NCBI RefSeq assembly: GCF_020215705.1
Contig: NZ_JAIWNB010000039.1
Location: forward strand, 1-64,000
Direction of reading: 5' to 3'
From: Nonomuraea aurantiaca
GTDB taxonomy: Bacteria; Actinomycetota; Actinomycetes; Streptosporangiales; Streptosporangiaceae
Length of the DNA stretch: 64,000 nt
Shown here: piece by piece, positions 42,215 through 49,258 of the stretch
Position numbering within the stretch: the stretch's first letter is position 1
How the letters are laid out: each line of letters starts with the position of its first letter
Made by a program: the position numbers and the translations under genes
The notes under the pieces: generated by a model
The model's input: the letters and a program-made list of their open reading frames with translations, nothing else
Database searches by the model: none
What the model was told of the DNA's origin: nothing

Positions 42215-43123
42215 ATGATCAGAGCGGTTTCGGATGGCGCGCGCCGGAGTGATGCCGAACAGCGGGCGGTGGAGTCAGAGGCGGGCTTATGGCCGATCGG
42301 CCGAGCGCTGACGATCGCCACCAGCGTGGCGGTCCTCGGCCTGGCCGCTGTCATGGTCCTCGTGCTGGCAGTGCTGGGATTCCCGCAGCTGGCACCAACC
42401 GGCGCCTTGCCGCCCAGCCAGCTGCTGGAGGTGCTGAAGCTGGTCTTGGGGACGGTCGCGGGGGTGGGCGCATTGTTCGCGCTAGTGATGGCCTACCGGC
42501 GACAGCGTCTGGCAGAGGTAGCCGACGAACGGGACGAACGGCGTGCTCGCGAGGACCTGGCCCGGGTCTTCAACGAAAGGTTCGCCACCGCCGTCGGACA
42601 GCTCGGACACGACGGGGCCGCCGTTCGCCTGGCCGGCGCGCACGCCCTCGCAGGGCTTGCCGACGATTGGGCACCGCTCCGTCAGACCTGCATCGACGTG
42701 CTGTGTGCCTATCTCCAGTTGCCATACGAGCCGGATCCAGGCCCGGATGCTCCGTCGGCGCAGAAGTTGGCCTTTGCTCGCGACCAGCGGGTTCGCCACA
42801 CGATCATCGACGTCATCGTGGCTCGCCTGCGCGACGGCGCTCGCATCTCCTGGCAGGGGCACACCTTCGATTTCTCTGGTGCGGTGTTCCATGCACGGTT
42901 CTGCGGTGGCACGGTCACCTTTCGCGGTGCCGAGTTCTCCGGCAGCGAAGTCAGTTTCCGCGGTGCCGAGCTCTCCGGCGGCACGGTTGACCTATCGCAT
43001 CCAGGAGCGTGGAAGGTCCCTCCAGATCTCGGGGAAATGGATCCAGCAGCGCCGCCGGCCGGGGTAAATCTACCGGCAGCGATGGTCGACCAAGGAGAGA
43101 CGCGCGCCGAGCCACGAGCCTGA
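42215..43123 (+). CDS. pentapeptide-repeat membrane protein
   Basis: From ATG 42215 (302 aa; GAGGG lies 7-12 bases upstream) the protein has two N-terminal helices (ALTIATSVAVLGLAAVMVLV and VLKLVLGTVAGVGALFALVM), a charged helix (RQRLAEVADERDERRAREDL), a helical domain with VRLAGAHALAGLADDWAPLR, and a C-terminal pentapeptide-like region (FSGAVFHARFCGGTVTFRGA, EFSGSEVSFRGAELSGGTVD). The ARxxGxxALxxLA motif region is typical of actinobacterial membrane pentapeptide proteins. Location: cytoplasmic membrane. Function unknown. Confidence 0.75.
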   Translation: MIRAVSDGARRSDAEQRAVESEAGLWPIGRALTIATSVAVLGLAAVMVLVLAVLGFPQLAPTGALPPSQLLEVLKLVLGTVAGVGALFALVMAYRRQRLAEVADERDERRAREDLARVFNERFATAVGQLGHDGAAVRLAGAHALAGLADDWAPLRQTCIDVLCAYLQLPYEPDPGPDAPSAQKLAFARDQRVRHTIIDVIVARLRDGARISWQGHTFDFSGAVFHARFCGGTVTFRGAEFSGSEVSFRGAELSGGTVDLSHPGAWKVPPDLGEMDPAAPPAGVNLPAAMVDQGETRAEPRA

Positions 43124-43240
43124 CTCCGGCCTCGCCACCCACCGGATCAGAATTAACGGCGACGGCCGACTCCCACGAGTTCGGCGACTTGCCCCTCCGA
43201 GAGTTCAGCCCGGGGAACCAGAGGCTGAGCGCCCGGAGAA

Positions 43241-45853
43241 CTAGGGACCGGGCGCCTGCCCGGCTCTCTGCTCGGTGACCGATCCGCTGGGCAACGGCGT
43301 GATCACGTTGTTGACCAGCGCGGTCGCCGTCGTGGTGGCGATGGCGATGGTCACGGCGGCCAGCGGGGCGCCCAAGGCGCGCAGGGTCCGTACGTTCCTG
43401 ATCCGCCCCCACGGCTCCCCGGCCAGCACCATCAGCCGCCACTCCCACCACAACCCGAGCCCGATGGTGACCACGGCGAAGTTCCCCACGGTCACGAGCC
43501 ACGCGACGAGCGCCTCCTCGGGCGTCTGACCCCCGTCGATGAGCGCGTAGCCCAGCCCGAGTGCGAACGCGGGCACCTCGCTGACCAGCGCCACCAGCAG
43601 GAGCGCCATGGACTTGGCGATCGGCCCCGCGCCGCGCACCCGCGGGTAGAAGTACCCGAACACCCCGCACAGCGCCGGCAACCACGACAACGACAGACCG
43701 GCGACGACGACCTGGTCGGGGGTGGTCAGCCCGCCGGTCGGAGTCTCGACGAGCCGCACTGCCGAGAACGGCAGTGACAGCACCGCTCCGGCCCAGAACG
43801 CGGCCATGGCGTTCTGCCAGGGGGTACGCCCGGCCGTCGTGCTGAGCGCGAGGTCGGAGTCCAGGTCGGCGCCACGGTTCTCGGCCGCCCGTTCCAGCGC
43901 CGTGCGCCGCTCGTCGAAGTCCTGACCCTGGTGCGGCTCGCGCAGCAGGTTCGTCAGCGCGGCGCGTACCGACCTGCGCCTGACCATGTCGCGCACGAGC
44001 GACCGGTGCTCTTCCTCGGAGACCGGCCGGACCAGTTCGCGGCACGGAGCCCGCAGCAGGACGGACAGACCCGCCCACCCCAGCAGGATCGTGATCCACA
44101 TGACGGGGCTGCCCCACCCCACCGGCACGCGCAGGGACAGCAGGACCAGCACGGCCGTATGGAACGGCACCGTGCCGGCCGACGCCTCGGCGTCCTGCCC
44201 GAGGCGCCGCGCACGGACGACGAACATCGCCAGCGCCAGCAACGGCATGCCCATCCACACGACCTCGTAAGCGAGCCGGTAGAAGAAGTCCAGCCTGGCG
44301 TAGACCACGATCCCGATCGCCACCGAGGCGGCCCCCACCCACCACAGCGCATACCGAGGTGCCCATTGGTGACCCGCCTCGGTCGCCCAGCCGTACACCA
44401 GGGCGGCCCAGCAGAGGGCGATCGGCACCAGCGTCATCGGGATCGTCACATCGATGCCGAGGAACGACGCCAGCCAGCACAGGCACAGGGCCAAGCCCGC
44501 GAAGAGGGTCGCCACCACGCCGGCCTGTACCACCGCCCCGCTCTCACGGCCCGCAGCGCGAAAGGTCGAGAAGACCGCCAGAAGGGGTACGGCCACCAGC
44601 GGCAGGACGATGTACTCCGCCAACACGATCCATTCAGGGCCCCCCGCGGTCAGGCCGAGCCCGATCAGCAGCACGGCCACGAGCACGCGGTTCCGGGGGC
44701 GGCGCCACCACTCGGCGCCGAGCGCGCCGGCGAAGGTACGCAGCAGCACCATCACGGCGGCCGCGCCCGACACCCACTGCAGAGCCGTCCACATCCGGTT
44801 CAGCGGCTCCGGCTCCTCCGCCACCGCGCGCGCGTCCCGGCCTTCGAGATACCCGGCGATGAACCCGTCGCCGTACAGGAATTCGGCGACGGCGGCGGAC
44901 CGGCCGTCCTGGACGAAGGCCACCCTCGCCGGGCTGTCCCCGCTCAGCCGGAGATGGTGCGCGTCCTGCGTCAACGGCGGCGGCCCGCGCACTCCGGCCA
45001 CCGTCAGCCCGGTGGCGGACAGGTAAACGTCGTGCGCGGTCAACCTGGAGACGCCCGGAGCGAGGTACTGGATCCCGATGTAGTCGTCTCCGGTCACCCG
45101 GCTGTACCCGACGCCTGTATAGGTGATGACGGCCCGGTCAGAGCCGGCGCTGACGACGGGGGTGGCGAAGGCGACGGCGAGCAACGAGCTCATGGAGTCC
45201 GTGGTGATGGCGCCCAGCCTCGCCTGGGCGAACGCCGTGGGCGAGGCACCGGCCGCCCCCGCGCGCACGTCCGCCACGTCCCGATCACCGGCGGGAACCG
45301 TCACCTCGTGCGTCACGAGGACCTTGAAGTAGGCCCATCCGGGCTCGCGCGGATCGACGTTCACCTCAGGGTGATCACGCCGGTCGTCGGGCCCGGCCGG
45401 GGCGAGGAACACCCGGGTCGTGGCGACCCTCGGGTCCCCGGCCGGGCTGGGCGTTCCAGGCCCTTCCGTGATCGTGAACCCGGACTCCCCGACCCGGCCC
45501 CACTCGCAGCTCACCATGACCCGGTAGCGGCCGGGGCTGAGCCCCCGGCTCAGTTCCACCTCGCCGGAACGGCCACCGGCGGTGGACTCCGTCAAGGGCG
45601 CCTTGTCCGCCCAGGCGTCCGAGACCGCAACGGCATCGTGTTCGCACAGGGCGCTCACCCGCACCCGTTTCGTGCCGGCCGCAACCATCGCTGGATCGAC
45701 GGTGACCCGGACGGCGGTGGCCACGGGTTCGGGAGCCTCCGGTGGCGCGGCGGAAGTCTCCGGCCGGAGCGCCCACAGCACCCCAGCCAGGCCCAGCAGC
45801 ACGATCCCCGCCGCGAACCACCAGCGGAGCGACCACGCCCGCGAAACTCCCAC
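43241..45853 (-). CDS. large polytopic membrane protein (870 aa, DUF6185-like)
   Basis: The protein starts with a signal-anchor helix (RWWFAAGIVLLGLAGVLWAL), then about 330 residues of beta-rich extracytoplasmic sequence with repeated Val-rich strands (VRVTVDPAMVAAGTKRVRVS), then 12 or so membrane helices in two blocks (about 360-580 and 690-840) with a soluble charged segment (EEEHRSLVRDMVRRRSVRAA) between. It resembles the DUF6185 group, a name I give with caution. Complete, no frameshift. It stands alone between a pentapeptide gene (convergent) and relics. Function unknown. Confidence 0.7.
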   Translation of the reverse strand: MGVSRAWSLRWWFAAGIVLLGLAGVLWALRPETSAAPPEAPEPVATAVRVTVDPAMVAAGTKRVRVSALCEHDAVAVSDAWADKAPLTESTAGGRSGEVELSRGLSPGRYRVMVSCEWGRVGESGFTITEGPGTPSPAGDPRVATTRVFLAPAGPDDRRDHPEVNVDPREPGWAYFKVLVTHEVTVPAGDRDVADVRAGAAGASPTAFAQARLGAITTDSMSSLLAVAFATPVVSAGSDRAVITYTGVGYSRVTGDDYIGIQYLAPGVSRLTAHDVYLSATGLTVAGVRGPPPLTQDAHHLRLSGDSPARVAFVQDGRSAAVAEFLYGDGFIAGYLEGRDARAVAEEPEPLNRMWTALQWVSGAAAVMVLLRTFAGALGAEWWRRPRNRVLVAVLLIGLGLTAGGPEWIVLAEYIVLPLVAVPLLAVFSTFRAAGRESGAVVQAGVVATLFAGLALCLCWLASFLGIDVTIPMTLVPIALCWAALVYGWATEAGHQWAPRYALWWVGAASVAIGIVVYARLDFFYRLAYEVVWMGMPLLALAMFVVRARRLGQDAEASAGTVPFHTAVLVLLSLRVPVGWGSPVMWITILLGWAGLSVLLRAPCRELVRPVSEEEHRSLVRDMVRRRSVRAALTNLLREPHQGQDFDERRTALERAAENRGADLDSDLALSTTAGRTPWQNAMAAFWAGAVLSLPFSAVRLVETPTGGLTTPDQVVVAGLSLSWLPALCGVFGYFYPRVRGAGPIAKSMALLLVALVSEVPAFALGLGYALIDGGQTPEEALVAWLVTVGNFAVVTIGLGLWWEWRLMVLAGEPWGRIRNVRTLRALGAPLAAVTIAIATTTATALVNNVITPLPSGSVTEQRAGQAPGP

Positions 45854-45910
45854 ACCCGCATGATCCGGCCGATCCGCCCATCACGCCATGCCCGGCCGCA
45901 TGACGACCGG

Positions 45911-46165
45911 TCAGTGCACTTCGGGTGATCCGCCCATCAGGGCCCGCAGTTCCCCCTGTGTGGACGGCTTCACCCAGGTCAGCCCCGGTCCGGCGGAGGC
46001 GGCCAGCCGGGCCACTGCCTCGCGCAGCAGTTCCTCGGCCGTCGCGTCCGGCCGCTTCTCGCCGCCCCTAGCGCTCGTGCGCGGACTGCCTCGCCATCCC
46101 GGCGGCGTCGCCGATCTGAGTCCAGGACTGGCCATCCTCCCGGGCGCCGCGCACGGCGGGACCGG
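45911..46165 (-). pseudogene. small HTH protein, C-terminal part with frameshift
   Basis: The reverse strand reads GAREDGQSWTQIGDAAGMAR, QSAHER and an in-frame TAG; one frame over it continues GGEKRPDATAEELLREAVAR, then LAASAGPGLTWVKPSTQGEL ending at 45911. The WTQIGDAxGxxRQSAHER motif is a helix-turn-helix seen in small actinobacterial proteins. A one-base change near 46068 splits it. Its 5' end is cut by the Tn3-family fragment at about 46165. Confidence 0.5.
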
Positions 46166-46166
46166 A

Positions 46167-46960
46167 TGTAGTCGTTGACCCCGTTGTAGTTCTCCACCAC
46201 GTTCAGCCCGGACTCGGTCTCGTGTTGAAGATCGCGGTCGCGAAGCCGGCGAGCAAGGAAAATGGTGCGCTGGGCACGTCCGACCTCCAGCATCGCGGCG
46301 TAGGCCGGGTGGGTGGTCTGGCCGGTGAAGCGGCGCAGGAGGGCTTCGGTGGAGGCGGTGCCGGTCCGGATCGCGGTCGCGTATTTGATCATCAAATCGT
46401 AGTTGTTCTCGATGATGTCGGGACGGATCGGGCGGGTCAGCGCCGGGCCGAGCAGCGGGTAGGCGAAGCGGTCGCTCTTGCCGGGCAGGTACAGCTTCAT
46501 CGTGTTGATCTGCTTGAAGCGGGCGATCAGGTCGAAGTTCAGCAGCCTGGTGATGCCGAAACCGATGAAGGTGGCTCCATGGGAACCAACAAAGTTGGTC
46601 TCCAGGTCCATGTCGGTGCCGTGCCGCATGGCGCCCTCGACCATGGCGTGGACCTCGGAGGCCGAGCAAGTCAGCAGCTGGCTGTGGATTGCCATCGAGC
46701 CGACGGTGTCGACCGTCCAGTAGATCAGCACGCCACGTTTGGCCCTTTTGTAGCGCGAGTGGTACTCGGTGAAGATGTTCTGATCGAAGGCGGAGAAGTG
46801 GGTGGAGTCGGAAGCCACTGCGGTGGTGCCCTCGCCCCACAGGCAGTTCTGCCGGGCGGCGAAAGTGGCGTTGGCGATGACCCGGGCCACCTCGCGGGCG
46901 CCGGCGACCGATAAGAACCTGCGGCGGGCGTAGCGCAGGTCGTCTTCGGGGTAGGGGTGC
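46167..46960 (-). mobile_element. Tn3-family transposase, internal fragment
   Basis: About 265 residues match the catalytic part of Tn3-type transposases: LWGEGTTAVASDSTHFSAFD (first Asp), TEYHSRYKRAKRGVLIYWTV, SHGATFIGFGITRLLNFDLI and SGLNVVENYNGVNDYI. The match starts at 46960, right at the ISAs1 fragment on the other strand, and ends at 46165 before the last catalytic region. Transposition by this piece is impossible. It may have belonged to the same class of transposon as the fragment at 8161, but they cover different parts. Confidence 0.88.
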
Positions 46961-47220
46961 TCGCCGGCGGCCACTACCTGCTCATCGCCAAGGGCAACCA
47001 GCCCACCCTGCACCGCCGACTCAAGGCCCTGCCCTGGCGCGAGGCCATCCTCAACGACCGCACCGACGAGACCGGACACGGCCGCCGCGAGATCCGCCGC
47101 ATGAAGATCTGCACCGTCCGCCCCGGGCTGCCCTTCCCCCACGCCGCCCAGGCGATCCAGGTCAAACGCGGCCGCACCGACCACCGCACCGGCAAGACCA
47201 GGCCCTGGGCCTCGGCCTAG
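46957..47220 (+). mobile_element. ISAs1-family transposase, internal fragment
   Basis: 87 codons read GGHYLLIAKGNQPTLHRRLK, ALPWREAILNDRTDETGHGR, REIRRMKICTVRPGLPFPHA: the central-to-late part of ISAs1 (H-repeat-associated) transposases with the KGNQ motif and the GHGRxExR segment. It begins at the Tn3 junction and is cut before the C-terminal catalytic glutamate region. An N-terminal ISAs1 piece lies at 48.4 kb. Confidence 0.85.
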
Positions 47221-47584
47221 TGCTTCTGCCTGCGATGCGCATTACTAATAGCTGAGGCACAATCGTCGGCGGTCTTGGTCCACGAACGGCTCGGGGTCTT
47301 TGTTCCACATCAACTCGATCCACCTCCCCAGAGGTGGATCTGGCCGGGGGGATCATGATGACCCGATGGTCATACTTTGTTACCCCTCCACCGCCCACAG
47401 CTTGCTACTGGGCAACAATGCCGGAGCCCTGGCCCCGTCGGGCTCCAGGATGGTCCGGGACGATGACATGCCGATGCCGGGGTGGTCGGGCTCGAAGTCT
47501 AGGCGCAGCAAGGCGAGCGAGTGTAGATATGAATAAGTCTCTGGGCGTGATTCGCGTCCGCCGCCGAAGATACGAGGATTTCAT
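47221..47584. other. 364-bp gap before the hemopexin-like gene
   Basis: Nothing protein-like is seen on either strand. The last 60 bases become AT-richer, which together with the lower GC of the following gene suggests imported DNA. A ribosome site of modest quality (ACGAGG) lies 7-12 bases before 47585. Confidence 0.4.
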
Positions 47585-48166
47585 ATGGCAATCGATGCCG
47601 TAATCCCCTGCGACGTCAGCCACAACGAACCCGTGTTCATGTTCATCAAGGGCGGCGAGGTGCATAGAACCGATTGGAGCGTCGGCGCTACTAAGACCCT
47701 TGGGGAAATGTGGCGCATACTGCCGAACCAATTCAGGTCTGGAGTCGACGCAGCGGCGCGCTTCCTGCCGGATCCACCGACGGACGGAACCGAATACAGG
47801 TTTATCAAGGGTGACCAGGTGGTTACCATGAAAGGTGGCTTTCCTAGAAAAGTCGCGAATTTGTGGGAGACGTGGCCTGACCTGCCGAACGAATTCACGG
47901 TCGGAGTCGACGCGGCATGCTTCTCGTGGATCTTAACCGACTGGACTTTCTTCAAGGGCGACAAGATATACGACCGCTTAGGTTATATGACCTTGGAGAA
48001 AAGGTTCCCCGGCTGGTTGCCATCGAGTTTCAACGAAGGAATCGACGCCGCATGCCTCATCGGGGACGGTTGGCATATGCTCTTCAAGGGGGATGAGTAT
48101 TTCTACGATGGCTTGACCGAAAAGATCACTCACCGGTTTCCCACCTTGCCGTCTGGGTGGACGTAG
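47585..48166 (+). CDS. hemopexin-like repeat protein (single four-bladed domain)
   Basis: 193 aa, four repeats, each with (I/V)DAA about 40-50 residues apart followed by a FKGD-type turn: VFMFIKGGEVHRTDW, YRFIKGDQVVTMKG, WTFFKGDKIYDRLG and HMLFKGDEYFYDGL. This is the pattern of one complete hemopexin/photopexin propeller, with no extra domain and no signal peptide. The gene is clearly less GC-rich than its neighbours and has two TTA codons (in WILTDW and YDRLGY), so bldA-type control and recent transfer are likely. It is flanked by ISAs1 pieces on both sides. Confidence 0.85.
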   Translation: MAIDAVIPCDVSHNEPVFMFIKGGEVHRTDWSVGATKTLGEMWRILPNQFRSGVDAAARFLPDPPTDGTEYRFIKGDQVVTMKGGFPRKVANLWETWPDLPNEFTVGVDAACFSWILTDWTFFKGDKIYDRLGYMTLEKRFPGWLPSSFNEGIDAACLIGDGWHMLFKGDEYFYDGLTEKITHRFPTLPSGWT

Positions 48167-48379
48167 CGCGGCGGAATCTATTGTCCTGAGTCTTCAGTTC
48201 TTTGTTGGTCGGTAGGCTGTGGTCATGCCGCAGGGCCGAAGCGTTCTCGGCTGGTGGGACCTACGCGGGCTCGACCAGGCCGCTGGTGGAGGGCGCCCCT
48301 GGGGTGTACATGACAAACGCGACCCCTGATGATCGTTGGTTGTCTACGCCAGTCGATCAAGAACAGGGGCCGCGTTCGC

Positions 48380-48660
48380 GTGCCATCATCCCCGATCGAC
48401 GTGCTCGCCCGCCACCTGGAGCACGTCACCGTCGCCGACTCACCGACCGACCTGCTCGATCTGCCGGCCCTGGCCGAGGTACTGGATACGCTGCCCGACC
48501 CGCGCAGCCGCCGGGGACGCCGCTACCGGCTCGGCCCACTGCTGGCCTTATCCCTGCTCGCCGTGCTCGGCGGAGCAACATCGCTGGCAAAGATCACCCG
48601 CGCCATCGCCGGATACGACCCCGACCTGCGCGCCCGCGCCGGGCTGCCTGGCACGCCCGG
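48380..48660 (+). mobile_element. ISAs1-family transposase, N-terminal fragment
   Basis: From GTG 48380 the frame reads PALAEVLDTLPDPRSRRGRR, YRLGPLLALSLLAVLGGATS and LAKITRAIAGYDPDLRARAG: the N-terminal DDE_Tnp_1-associated domain of ISAs1 transposases. It breaks off after GLPG at about 48660, where the tail of the acetyltransferase gene (other strand) begins. Together with the fragment at 46957 it brackets the hemopexin-like gene, though the two pieces need not come from the same copy. Confidence 0.8.
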
Positions 48661-48721
48661 GGCCGGGCACGACTTCCAGCGGCGTGGGGCGTGGGTGTCG
48701 GACAGGGCCACGACGTTCATG

Positions 48722-49202
48722 CCGGTGGGCTCGCCGAACGTTCCGAGCGGAGCTCGCCGTCGTGTCACTGGTCCGTGGGGCGCAGGCCGGCGGCGGTGGC
48801 GACGGCGGCCGATGCCGCGTGGTCGGGGTGGATGTGCGCGACGATGGTGTCGATCTCCTGCCCCTCGCACCAGCCGACCAGCACTTTCGCCGACTCGCCG
48901 GCCAGGCCGCGGCCCTGCCACGGGGTGCCGACCACCCAGGCGAGCTCGGCGGCGCGGCCGTCGATCGTGGCCTGCACGTACCCCGCCAGACTGCCGTCCT
49001 CGCGTAGCTGGATCACCCAGTTGCGCCAGGCGGGCGGTGCGGCGACCAGGCGTTCGTAGCGGGCGCGCAGCTCCGGTGCCGTCAGAGGCGTACCGCCGAT
49101 GAAAGCGTGCAGGGCCGGATCGGAGAGCACCTCGGCCATCTCGTCGGCGTGCTCGACCCGCAGAGGCAGCAGGACGAGCCGGTCGGTTTCGATGGTGTCC
49201 AC
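48722..49202 (-). pseudogene. GNAT acetyltransferase with a premature stop close to the end
   Basis: The reverse-strand frame from 49202 encodes ETDRLVLLPLRVEHADEMAE, then GRAAELAWVVGTPWQGRGLA (acetyl-CoA motif QGRGLAGES), VAHIHPDHAASAAVATAAGL and RPTDQ, ending at TGA 48765-48767 (145 aa). Directly after the stop the same frame goes on HDGELR, which is the usual end of such proteins (W-HDGELRW), so TGA probably replaces a Trp codon. About ten residues are lost; the fold may still work. The 3' end has been replaced by ISAs1 sequence. Confidence 0.7.
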
Positions 49203-49258
49203 AGAGCCAACCCCAGGCTTAAGCTTCGCTCGACATGCTCCGGGGTTAGGGGTGGTGG

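Noticed and set aside
43931..45928. 665-codon open frame on the forward strand
   Set aside because: Antisense to the 870-aa membrane protein; Arg/His/Pro/Gln-rich, no hydrophobic or domain pattern.
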